This document shows positions 1 to 7,572 of a stretch of 39,728 nucleotides of DNA, in pieces. How positions within the stretch are numbered: position 1 is the first letter of the stretch; each line of letters begins with the position of its first letter. A model generated the notes under the pieces. The model did no database searches, was not told the origin of the DNA, and worked only from the letters and a program-made list of their open reading frames with translations. The translations under genes and the position numbers were made by a program. The stretch spans positions 1-39,728 of the forward strand of contig BEHY01000023.1 of NCBI GenBank assembly GCA_002898735.1. The letters are read 5' to 3'. The stretch is from Candidatus Thermoflexus japonica (lineage in GTDB: Bacteria; Chloroflexota; Anaerolineae; Thermoflexales; Thermoflexaceae).

Positions 1-87
1 CGTGCCGCCGTGACGTAGCACGGGCTTCCGCCCGTATAAGACGGTGAACGCGGGCTTGCGCCCGCGGCGCAGGCTGAACGCCTGCGC
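1..87. repeat. Cluster of three consecutive stem-loops
   Basis: Three perfect inverted repeats follow one another: 20-35 (arms acgggc/gcccgt, loop ttcc), 50-65 (arms gcgggc/gcccgc, loop ttgc) and 67-87 (8-bp arms gcgcaggc/gcctgcgc, loop tgaac). The left edge is cut by the window, so the cluster may be longer. The style, short GC stems with 4-5 base loops in series, recalls the larger arrays at 27630-28130 and 29834-30244, but the stem sequences differ. From 88 to 176 I see only an AT-richer spacer before the 3' end of the ATPase gene. Confidence 0.7.
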
Positions 88-176
88 TACAAGGCCGTCT
101 TTGGCAGTTGGGAGAGGTCAAAGAGCCCGAATTTAACAATGTCAAGTTAATGTAAAAAGGGAATCCAGCGCCCGGG

Positions 177-2345
177 TCAGGGCGCGGATTCCAGCAGGCG
201 GCTGGAGATCGATCGGAGCCACACGGTGGAGACGCTGAGCCCCATGGCCAGCATCGCCCATATCGGGTCCACGCGCCCGGTGAGGGCCGCCAGCACCCCC
301 ATGCCGTTGAAGCCCAGGGCCAGCCCCACATTGGTGGCGGCAAGGCGATCGCTCGCCCGGGAAAGCTGAAGAGCCTCCACCAGGGCTTGCAGGCGTTTCC
401 CGACGATCACGATGTCCGCTGCCTCCAGGGCGATGTCGGCTCCTGTCCCGATGGCGATGCCGATATCCGCCTGCATCAGGGCTGGCGCGTCGTTGATCCC
501 GTCCCCGACGAACGCTACCCTCAGCCCCTGACGCTGGAGCTGCCGGACGATCTCGATCTTCTCCTGGGGAAGGAGCCCTGCCCATGCCCGGGTGATGCCC
601 AGGGCCTCCGCGACCGCGCGGACGGCCCCCGGGTTATCGCCGGAGACCAGTATGGGCTCCACGCCCAGATGGCGCAACGCTGCGAGGGTCTGCGCGGCGT
701 CCGGCTTCAGCGGATCCCCGAAGGCGAGGACCCCGATCACCCTCCGATCCACCGCCACCAGCACGGTGGTCCGACCCATCGCCTCCTGAGCGGCCAGCGC
801 CGGGAGGGCTGCGCTCACATCCAGGCCCTGTTTCTCAAGGAAGGCCGGCGTTCCCACCCGGACTTCATGACCCTTCACGTGAGCGATCACCCCCTGACCG
901 GGGAGAGCGATGAAGGCCTCCGGCTCGGAGGGCTGGATCCCCCGAGCTCGAGCGGTCGCTACGATCGCTCGGGCCAGGGGATGTTCGGAGGGGAGCTCGG
1001 CCTCCGCCGCCCATCGCAGCAGTTCCAGCTCATCGCCGATTAGAGGGATCGCCGCCATCCATGCCGGCCGGCCTTCGGTCAATGTTCCGGTCTTATCGAG
1101 GAGAATGGCTTTGACGTCTTTGAAGACGTGAAAAGCCTCTGGGGAGCGCATCAGAATGCCCCGCGCGGCCGCCTCCCCGCTGGTCCGGATCATCGCCAGC
1201 GGGGTGGCCATGCCCAGGGCGCAGGGATATCCCATCACCAGCGCGGTCAGCAGGGCGAAGAGGGCACGGGTCGGATCCGGCGCCCTTCCCATTAGCACCG
1301 GACCCGCGGTCCAGAGCAGGAAGCCGGCCAGGGCTGCGGCGAAAACCGCGGGGACATAGATCAGAAGCACCCGATCGACCAGGCGAAGGATCCCGGGTTT
1401 CATGGCCCGGGCTTCCGCCACCAGCCGGGCGACCTGACGCAGGAAGGTCTCCTCCCCCACGCGGGTCACCTCCACGATCAGGGCACCGCTCAGGTTGATC
1501 GATCCGGCGATCACCGGATCTCCGGGAAGCCGATCGCGCGGCAGGGGTTCCCCCGTGAGCAGACTTTCATCAACCGCTGAGGCGCCGGCGCGCACGATTC
1601 CATCGGCCGGGATCCGCTCCCCCGGGCGCACCCGGATGCGATCCCCTGGCTGTAGCCAGGAAGCCGGGATCGTTTCCTCGCTCCCATCCGGCCGGATCCG
1701 GTTGGCCTGTTCCGGCTGGAGTTGAAGAAGACGGCGCACCGCCTGGGAGGCCTGAACGTGCACGCGCACGGAGAAGTAGCCGCCGATAATATGGAAGGCC
1801 AGCACAAAGACCGTGGTGCCCAGGAAGGCGCCTGCCGGAAAGGATGGATCCAGCACGCCCACCCCCCCGCCGATCAGACCCGCGAGGGCCGCTGTTAGGA
1901 CCAGCACGTCCTGATTGAGGATTCGACGGCGCAGGGATTGAAGGCCGTTGCGCAGAATGAAGCGGGCCGGGCCCAGGGCCATGGCAAAGGCCAGGGCGGC
2001 CATTCCGGCCATCCCGAGGGGATGAGGGCCGATGAGGAGGCGAAACCCCATCAGGCCGCTCCCGATCCCCAGCGCAAGGCCTGCCCACATCACCTTCCGC
2101 CGGGCGGTTTGGAGCTCCGCCTCCTCCCGGGCAAGCGCCGCGGCTTCCTCGGGAGGCTGCACCGTAAAGCCCAGCGCTTCCAGCGTCCGGTAGAAATCCT
2201 CCGGCCTCGCCCGCTCCGGGTCATAGCGCACCAGGGCCTCGCCGTGCGCCACGCTGACATGGACCTCCAGAGCGCCCGGAAGGCGCGATAGGGCGCGGCG
2301 GATCGATGCCTCGCACAGTGAGCAATGCATGCCGCCGATCCGCAT
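177..2345 (-). CDS. Heavy-metal translocating P1B-type ATPase (CopA-like, non-canonical YPC metal site)
   Basis: This is a 722-residue membrane pump that would export a soft metal ion at the cost of ATP. An N-terminal HMA domain carries the GMxCxxC metal motif (C8, C11). Further in are the TGEP actuator loop, the DKTGT phosphorylation site (D417), a SEHP motif and the GDGINDAPAL hinge. The sixth-helix metal motif, normally CPC in copper pumps, reads YPC (373-375). The seventh- and eighth-helix signatures are also altered: N-x6-FN without the following proline, and MxxSV instead of MxxSS. Metal specificity therefore cannot be assumed to be Cu(I). I chose the ATG at 2345. The reading frame stays open to 2624, but that extension covers this gene's own MerR-type promoter (2418-2449) and the promoter of the divergent operon, and has no domain. 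No strong Shine-Dalgarno is close to 2345. The gene stands alone, divergent from livG. Confidence 0.9.
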   Translation of the reverse strand: MRIGGMHCSLCEASIRRALSRLPGALEVHVSVAHGEALVRYDPERARPEDFYRTLEALGFTVQPPEEAAALAREEAELQTARRKVMWAGLALGIGSGLMGFRLLIGPHPLGMAGMAALAFAMALGPARFILRNGLQSLRRRILNQDVLVLTAALAGLIGGGVGVLDPSFPAGAFLGTTVFVLAFHIIGGYFSVRVHVQASQAVRRLLQLQPEQANRIRPDGSEETIPASWLQPGDRIRVRPGERIPADGIVRAGASAVDESLLTGEPLPRDRLPGDPVIAGSINLSGALIVEVTRVGEETFLRQVARLVAEARAMKPGILRLVDRVLLIYVPAVFAAALAGFLLWTAGPVLMGRAPDPTRALFALLTALVMGYPCALGMATPLAMIRTSGEAAARGILMRSPEAFHVFKDVKAILLDKTGTLTEGRPAWMAAIPLIGDELELLRWAAEAELPSEHPLARAIVATARARGIQPSEPEAFIALPGQGVIAHVKGHEVRVGTPAFLEKQGLDVSAALPALAAQEAMGRTTVLVAVDRRVIGVLAFGDPLKPDAAQTLAALRHLGVEPILVSGDNPGAVRAVAEALGITRAWAGLLPQEKIEIVRQLQRQGLRVAFVGDGINDAPALMQADIGIAIGTGADIALEAADIVIVGKRLQALVEALQLSRASDRLAATNVGLALGFNGMGVLAALTGRVDPIWAMLAMGLSVSTVWLRSISSRLLESAP

Positions 2346-2417
2346 GTGGAGGGAAGCAGTTATCTCGGACCTCCGATCCCCGGGATTTCCCAGAATGTCC
2401 CTCACACACCCCACACC

Positions 2418-2449
2418 AGTGTAAACCTTCCAGTTAACTGGAAGGTCAA
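2418..2449 (-). promoter_or_regulatory. MerR-family (CueR-type) promoter and operator of the metal ATPase
   Basis: On the minus strand a -35 box TTGACC (2449-2444) and a -10 box TACACT (2423-2418) are 20 bp apart, or 19 bp if TTACAC is the -10. A perfect 22-bp palindrome (2425-2446) fills the spacer, with half-sites ACCTTCCAGTT and AACTGGAAGGT. Over-long spacers bearing a dyad are the hallmark of MerR-type activated promoters, and CCTTCC...GGAAGG is the half-site pattern of CueR boxes such as that of E. coli copA. Transcription would start near 2411, leaving a leader of about 65 nt before the ATG at 2345. No MerR-family regulator gene is present in the window. Confidence 0.85.
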
Positions 2450-2570
2450 GTTTTCGACACTCCGGGATGCTCCTGTGGAGGCTTCGGGGGCCGGACAGGG
2501 CGCCTCCGGTGTCCCCCACAGCCCTCCGAAAGCGGCCAGCAGCGTAACTTCCAAGAGTAAAGAGGAGCGC

Positions 2571-2599
2571 TTGACAGATCCCCTCCATCTCCATACAAT
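2571..2599 (+). promoter_or_regulatory. Near-consensus sigma-70-type promoter of the liv cluster
   Basis: TTGACA (2571-2576), a 17-bp spacer and TACAAT (2594-2599) match the housekeeping consensus at 11 of 12 positions. Transcription would begin near 2606, about 50 nt upstream of livG. A small dyad (tgaac-ccaa-gttca, 2610-2623) lies just past the predicted start and could be an operator. No regulator for it can be identified. Confidence 0.8.
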
Positions 2600-2658
2600 A
2601 AGCCAAAATTGAACCCAAGTTCACATTTGTGCATTAAGTCGTCGAGGGGGGCCGGACG

Positions 2659-3516
2659 ATGAAGTCGATATCATTTGCCCCATCCCATACGATGGGGCAC
2701 CCCTTACGGGAGGGGGCCGGGATCTCTTCTCCATCTATCCCCCTATTGGAGGTTGAGGGGTTAACCAAGCGGTTCCAGGGGGTGGTGGCGTTACGGGATT
2801 ACCGGCTCACCCTTCAGGAGGGGGAGATCCTGGGGGTGATCGGGCCGAACGGTGCCGGCAAGACGACGCTGATCAACCTGCTGAGCGGCTTCATCCGGCC
2901 GGATGGAGGGCACATTCGCTTCCGCGGGCAGGATCTCACGCGCCTCTCCACCCATCGCATCCCGAAGCTGGGGATCGCCCGGACTTTTCAAAACATCCGG
3001 CTGTTTCCCTCTCTGACAGCCCTGGAAAACGTCATGGTGGCCATGACGGTCCACCATCCTCCGGACGTGCTATCCACGCTGTTCGGCTTCGGACCGGGGC
3101 ACCGGCGGGTTCGTATGCTGCGAGAGCGAGCGATGGCCCTGTTGGAGCAAATGGGGATCGCCCATCTGGCCCACCGGCCGTCCAGCGCCCTCTCTTATGG
3201 AGATCAGCGACGGGTGGAGATCGCTCGCGCCCTGGCCCTGGAGCCATCGCTGCTCCTGCTGGACGAGCCGACGGCGGGGCTGCATCCGGAGGAGAGCGAG
3301 GCGCTGATCGATCTGCTGAGCCGGCTGCACCGGGAGCGGCGGATGGCCATCGTGATGGTCGCCCATGACATGCCGGTGGTGATGCGCTTCTGCCCCCGCC
3401 TGCACGTCCTGAGCTCCGGCACCCTGCTGGCGGAGGGGACCCCCGAGGAGATCCGCAACAACCCTCTGGTTCTGGAGGCCTTCCTTGGACGGTCCGGCCG
3501 TTCTGGAGCTGCGTAA
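2659..3516 (+). CDS. livG: Branched-chain amino acid/amide-type ABC transporter ATPase, LivG family
   Basis: This 285-residue protein is one of two cytoplasmic ATPases of a Liv/HAAT-type importer. Walker A GPNGAGKT lies at 62-69, followed by a LSYGDQ signature and a Walker B LLLLDEPTAG. The C-terminal LAEGTPEEIRNNP segment is typical of LivG. The ATG at 2659 has a purine-rich GGGGGG tract upstream and yields an N-terminal tail of about 28 residues before the first strand. A second ATG at 2692 would shorten this tail and cannot be excluded. The gene is the first of the cluster behind the promoter at 2571-2599, and its 3' end overlaps livF by 32 bp. Confidence 0.93.
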   Translation: MKSISFAPSHTMGHPLREGAGISSPSIPLLEVEGLTKRFQGVVALRDYRLTLQEGEILGVIGPNGAGKTTLINLLSGFIRPDGGHIRFRGQDLTRLSTHRIPKLGIARTFQNIRLFPSLTALENVMVAMTVHHPPDVLSTLFGFGPGHRRVRMLRERAMALLEQMGIAHLAHRPSSALSYGDQRRVEIARALALEPSLLLLDEPTAGLHPEESEALIDLLSRLHRERRMAIVMVAHDMPVVMRFCPRLHVLSSGTLLAEGTPEEIRNNPLVLEAFLGRSGRSGAA

Positions 3517-4204
3517 TGTGGAGGCCGCTTACGGGGCGATCCGTGCCCTGCATGGCCTGTCCCTGACCCTTGGGCCGGGCGAAGTGGTGGCCCTCCTGGG
3601 GCCGAATGGGGCGGGCAAGACGACCACGCTGCGGGTGATCTCCGGCCTTCTGCGCCCTGTGCGGGGCCGGGTCCTGTATCGGGGCCAGGAGATCACCGGG
3701 CGCCCTCCTGCGGCCATCGCCCGGCTGGGAATTATTCAGTGCCCCGAAGGCCGCCAGATCTTCAAGAACCTGACGGTTTGGGAGAACCTGATTCTGGGCG
3801 GCTACCGGCTGCGGGATCCCGTTCGGGAGCGCCGCAATCTGGAGCGAGCCCTCTCCCTCTTCCCGATGCTGAAGGAGCGCCTCCGTCACCCGGCGGGCCT
3901 GCTCTCCGGCGGGCAGCAGCAGATGCTGGCCATCGCCCGGGCCCTCATGGCCGACCCGGAGGTCCTCCTGCTGGATGAGCCTTCCCTGGGGCTGGCCCCC
4001 CGGGTGGTGGAAGAGGTCTTCGAGGCCCTGGCGCAACTGAAGGCGCAGGGGCTGACGATGTTGATCGTCGAGCAGAATGCGGAGAGAGCCCTGGAGCTGG
4101 CCGACCGCGCCTATGTGCTGGAGGCCGGCCGGCTTGTCCTGGCGGACGCCGCCGATCGCCTGCGGGAGAATCCGGATCTGATCCGGATTTATCTCGGCCG
4201 TTGA
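3485..4204 (+). CDS. livF: Branched-chain amino acid/amide-type ABC transporter ATPase, LivF family
   Basis: This 239-residue protein is the second ATPase of the importer. Walker A GPNGAGKT is at 39-46, the signature is LSGGQQQ, and Walker B ends in DEPSLGLAP, the form characteristic of LivF. A TTG at 3485 inside the livG 3' end is the only upstream start that keeps the first beta-strand (VLELRNV). The next candidate, a GTG at 3518, would remove it. The overlap with livG implies coupled translation. Confidence 0.92.
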   Translation: MDGPAVLELRNVEAAYGAIRALHGLSLTLGPGEVVALLGPNGAGKTTTLRVISGLLRPVRGRVLYRGQEITGRPPAAIARLGIIQCPEGRQIFKNLTVWENLILGGYRLRDPVRERRNLERALSLFPMLKERLRHPAGLLSGGQQQMLAIARALMADPEVLLLDEPSLGLAPRVVEEVFEALAQLKAQGLTMLIVEQNAERALELADRAYVLEAGRLVLADAADRLRENPDLIRIYLGR

Positions 4205-4217
4205 ACAGGAGGGTCGG

Positions 4218-5126
4218 ATGCAGGCCCTTGGTTCCCCCGAGTTCTGGGTTCAGCAGCTGATCAACGCCCTGGGATTGGGCAGCCAGTATGCCCTGATGGC
4301 CGTCGGCCTGGCTATGGTCTTCGGCGTGATGCGGCTGATCAACTTCGCCCATGGGACGGTGATGATGGCCAGCGCTTACATCGGCCTCCTCCTGCTTCAA
4401 CAGGGGGTGCCCTTCCCGTTCGTGGCGCTCGGCGCCATCGCCGGTGCGGCGGCGCTGGGTGTGCTCATGGAGCGGATCGCTTACCGGCCGGTGCGGGGTG
4501 CCCCGGATGTCGTGCTGTTGCTCAACTCCTTCGCGGTGGCGGTCCTTCTGGAGAACGTGGCCATTCTGCTCTTCTCTCCACGGTCCCGGCCCTTCCCGAT
4601 GCCCGCGATCCTCACCCAGGTTTTCCACCCGGGCGGAAACCTGTTCCTGCCCTCCATTCATCTCTGGGCGTTGGGCGGGGCGCTGCTCGCGCTGGGCGGG
4701 CTGGGGCTCTTTGTGACCCGCACCCGTCTGGGCCTGGCGATGCGGGCGGCGGCGGAGAACCCCACGGCCGCCCAGCTTCTGGGCATCGAGATCGGGAAGG
4801 TCACGGTGCTGGCTTTCGCCATCGGGTCGGCCATGGCCGGCCTGGCCGTTCTGTTCTGGACCGCCCATGTGGGGACGATCAACCCGGGGATGGGCTTCGA
4901 GCCGGTTCTGAAAGCCTTTGTGGCCTGCGTGATCGGCGGCTTCGGAACGATCCCGGGCGCAGTCCTGGGAGGCTATCTCCTGGGCGCTCTGGAGATCGCG
5001 CTTCAGGGTCTCCTGCCCTCGGGCGTCGTAGGCTATCGCGATGCTCTGGTCTATGGGATCCTGATCCTGATCCTCCTGGTGCGACCGGGCGGAGTGCTGG
5101 GCTATCTGGAGGCGGAGCGGGTGTGA
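4218..5126 (+). CDS. livH: Branched-chain amino acid/amide-type ABC transporter permease, LivH family
   Basis: This 302-residue hydrophobic protein is one of the two membrane-spanning subunits of the importer. The N-terminal region with GLGSQYALMAVGLAMVFG and INFAHG is the family signature. The conserved cytoplasmic coupling region includes RTRLGLAMRAAAENP and LLGIEIGKV, and GGFGTIPGA precedes the last helices. The start is well supported by AGGAGGG a few bases upstream. It follows livF after 13 bp and is separated from livM by one base, consistent with a single transcript. Confidence 0.93.
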   Translation: MQALGSPEFWVQQLINALGLGSQYALMAVGLAMVFGVMRLINFAHGTVMMASAYIGLLLLQQGVPFPFVALGAIAGAAALGVLMERIAYRPVRGAPDVVLLLNSFAVAVLLENVAILLFSPRSRPFPMPAILTQVFHPGGNLFLPSIHLWALGGALLALGGLGLFVTRTRLGLAMRAAAENPTAAQLLGIEIGKVTVLAFAIGSAMAGLAVLFWTAHVGTINPGMGFEPVLKAFVACVIGGFGTIPGAVLGGYLLGALEIALQGLLPSGVVGYRDALVYGILILILLVRPGGVLGYLEAERV

Positions 5127-5127
5127 G

Positions 5128-6222
5128 ATGATCGCCCCATCGGTCCGACGGGAATGGATCTGGGCGCTGCGCGGCTTCCTTTGGTTGCTGCTCGCTGGCG
5201 CCTATCTGGCGTTAGAACGCGGGGGAAATGCTTACCTCCAGCGTCTCGTCATCCTGTTCCTGATCAACCTGATGCTGGTGGTGAGCCTGAACCTCTTCAC
5301 CGGATTCACCGGCGTGTTTTCCTTAGGCCATATCGGCTTCATGGCCCTGGGCGCGTATGCTTCCGCCATCCTGACGCTTCCGGTCAACCTGAAGGCGGTC
5401 AATCTGCCCGATCTGCCTGCGCCGCTCGCCTCGATCGCCCTGCCCTTCTTTCCGGCGCTCATCCTGGGCGGTCTGGCTGCGGCGATCGTCGCCCTCCTCA
5501 TCGGCATCCCGGTTCTGCGGCTGAGCGGCCACTTCGTCGCGGTGGCCACCCTGGGCTTCCTGGTCATCACCCGCGTGGTCCTGATCAACGCGGAGGCCTT
5601 CACCCGGGGAACCCGCACGTTTGCGGGTGTGCCGCCGTTCACCACCATGGGCTGGGCGGCCCTGTGGGCCCTTTTGAATGTCTACGTCGCCTGGCGCCTG
5701 AAGCATTCGCCGCTGGGCCTGCGGCTCCTGGCCGCGCGGGATGATCCATGGGGCGCGAAAAGCGTGGGGGTATCCATCGGCCGGATGCGGCTGATCGCCT
5801 TCGGGATCAGCGCCTTCTTCACCGGGATCGCCGGGGGATTGTGGGCGCATTTCCTCACCGCCTTCTCCCCCAACGCCTTCTATTTCTCCAAAACCTTCGA
5901 GATCATCGTGATGATGATCGTGGGCGGGATGGGCAGCGTCACCGGATCGATCCTCGGGACGCTGCTGGTGATGGTCAGCACCGAAGCGCTCCGGAACCTG
6001 GAGCCGGGATTCGCCGTCGGTTCCCTCACGGTCGGCCCGCTTTACGGCCTGAGCCAGATCGGCCTGGCCGTGCTCCTGATGCTGTTGATGACCTTCCGTC
6101 GTCAGGGGTTGCTGGGGGATCGGGAGCTCCGACTGGAGGCCATCGCCGAACGCCTGGAGCGCTGGCTCGAGCGCCGGAAGACGGCCATCGAGGCTCCGCG
6201 CGTTCGGAAGGCAGATCCTTAA
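5128..6222 (+). CDS. livM: Branched-chain amino acid/amide-type ABC transporter permease, LivM family
   Basis: This 364-residue protein is the second permease subunit. It has about eight to ten predicted hydrophobic segments, with family motifs LNLFTGFTGVFSLGHIGF and, near the C-terminus, MIVGGMGSVTGSILG. The conserved cytoplasmic loop reads SPLGLRLLAARDDPWGAKSVGV. The last 45 residues or so are charged and probably cytoplasmic. The start codon lies immediately after the livH stop, with purine-rich GGAGGCGGAG upstream, so translation is probably coupled. Confidence 0.93.
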   Translation: MIAPSVRREWIWALRGFLWLLLAGAYLALERGGNAYLQRLVILFLINLMLVVSLNLFTGFTGVFSLGHIGFMALGAYASAILTLPVNLKAVNLPDLPAPLASIALPFFPALILGGLAAAIVALLIGIPVLRLSGHFVAVATLGFLVITRVVLINAEAFTRGTRTFAGVPPFTTMGWAALWALLNVYVAWRLKHSPLGLRLLAARDDPWGAKSVGVSIGRMRLIAFGISAFFTGIAGGLWAHFLTAFSPNAFYFSKTFEIIVMMIVGGMGSVTGSILGTLLVMVSTEALRNLEPGFAVGSLTVGPLYGLSQIGLAVLLMLLMTFRRQGLLGDRELRLEAIAERLERWLERRKTAIEAPRVRKADP

Positions 6223-6237
6223 AGAGGAGGGATAGCC

Positions 6238-7470
6238 ATGCGCCCGCTGCGTCCATGGATGGCTCTGGCTCTGGTTTTCTTTCTGGTGACGGCCGCCTGT
6301 CAGCCGGCGGCCCCGCCTCCTGCCGTCACGCCGACCGCCCCGCCTGCCTCCCCGCCGGCGGGGACGCCGGGGGGCGGCGCGCCGATCCGGATCGGCGCGC
6401 CCTTTAACCTGACCGGCGGGATGGCCTCCATCGACGTCCCGGCGGCCAACGGAGCCCGGCTGGCCGCCGAGGAGATCAACGCCGCCGGCGGCGTGATGGG
6501 ACGCCCCATCGAACTGCTGATCCGCGATACCAAAACGGACCCGGCCACGGCGGCCACGGTGGTTACCCAGCTGATCGAGCAGGACAAGGTGGTCGCAGTC
6601 ATCGGGTTTAACGACTCGGACTACGTGCTGGCGGCCGGCCCGATCTGTCAGCGGGCCGGGGTCCCCTTCATCACCGTAGGGGCCACCTCGCCGCGCCTGC
6701 CCGGGCAGGTGGGGGATATGCTCTTCCTGACCCCCTTCGGCGATAACGTGCAGGCGGCTGTAGGGGCTGAGTTCGCCTTCGAGAAGTTCGGCAAGACCGC
6801 CTATCTGTTGTGGGATAAGGGCGCCGAATACACGACCGTGCTGGCCAAATACTTCAAAGAGCGCTTCACCGAGCTGGGCGGGACCATCGCGCTGGAGGAC
6901 ACCTATCAGTCCGGCGACAAAGATTTCTCGGCCCAGATCGCCAAGGTGAAGGCGTTACCCCGGCAGCCGGATTTCTACTACATCGCCGCCCTGCCCGATG
7001 ACGTGGGGACCATCGTGAAGCAGTTCCGCAACGCGGGCGTCACCGGGCCGATCGTGGGCGGCGATGGCTACGATACCCCGCTCCTGCTGGAAGTGGCCGG
7101 CCCAGCGGCTGAGAACGTGTTCTTCACCACCCATTCCCTGCTCACCGCCGACTCGCCGAACGAGCGGGTGCGCAAATTCGTCGCTGCCTACAAGCAGAAA
7201 TACGGAACGGAGCCGGAGGCGGTCTTCGCCGCCCTGGGTTACGATACTGTGTATGTGCTCGCGGAGGCCATCCGGCGCGCCGGCTCGACGGACGGCCAGG
7301 CGATCAAGCAGGCGCTGGAGAACCTCCGGGACTTCCCGGCGGTCACCGGGGTGATCAATTACTCCCCCCAGTCCCATATCCCGCAGAAGGGGGTCACGGT
7401 GATCGAGGTGAAGGGCGGGAAGTTCACCCTGGCCGCCGAGCGCGTCCCTCAAAAGGTCCCCGCGCCCTGA
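6238..7470 (+). CDS. livJ: Periplasmic-binding-protein-like lipoprotein of the Liv importer (LivJ family)
   Basis: This 410-residue solute-binding lipoprotein captures the substrate outside the membrane. A basic N-terminus, a hydrophobic core and a lipobox ending at C21 are followed by a Pro/Ala/Thr linker of about 30 residues. The type-I two-lobed binding fold then begins at PIRIGAPFNLTG and includes AAEEINAAGG and VAVIGFNDS. Members of this family bind branched-chain amino acids, amides, urea or aromatic compounds, and sequence reading alone does not give the ligand. The neighbouring ligase and hydrolases suggest an amine or amide. GAGGAGGG gives a strong ribosome-binding site. Confidence 0.92.
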   Translation: MRPLRPWMALALVFFLVTAACQPAAPPPAVTPTAPPASPPAGTPGGGAPIRIGAPFNLTGGMASIDVPAANGARLAAEEINAAGGVMGRPIELLIRDTKTDPATAATVVTQLIEQDKVVAVIGFNDSDYVLAAGPICQRAGVPFITVGATSPRLPGQVGDMLFLTPFGDNVQAAVGAEFAFEKFGKTAYLLWDKGAEYTTVLAKYFKERFTELGGTIALEDTYQSGDKDFSAQIAKVKALPRQPDFYYIAALPDDVGTIVKQFRNAGVTGPIVGGDGYDTPLLLEVAGPAAENVFFTTHSLLTADSPNERVRKFVAAYKQKYGTEPEAVFAALGYDTVYVLAEAIRRAGSTDGQAIKQALENLRDFPAVTGVINYSPQSHIPQKGVTVIEVKGGKFTLAAERVPQKVPAP

Positions 7471-7489
7471 GCGAAGGCGCCCTATCGCG

Positions 7490-7523
7490 CGATCCGGGGC
7501 AGGGCGAAACCTGCCCCGGATCG
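7490..7523 (+). promoter_or_regulatory. Strong stem-loop between livJ and the ligase gene
   Basis: A perfect 13-bp inverted repeat (7490-7502 with 7511-7523; arm cgatccggggcag) encloses an 8-base loop. There is no T-run, so it is not a classic intrinsic terminator. Such stems downstream of binding-protein genes often protect the upstream mRNA or cause partial termination. Here it would let the binding protein be made in excess over the enzymes. The role is inferred. Confidence 0.6.
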
Positions 7524-7572
7524 ACGATCGCCCACCGTTGCCTTTCACCCTATTCCTGTGGAGGCCAGGAAC

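Noticed and set aside
2346..2624. N-terminal extension of the P1B ATPase
   Set aside because: It covers the gene's own MerR-type promoter and the divergent promoter, and has no domain.
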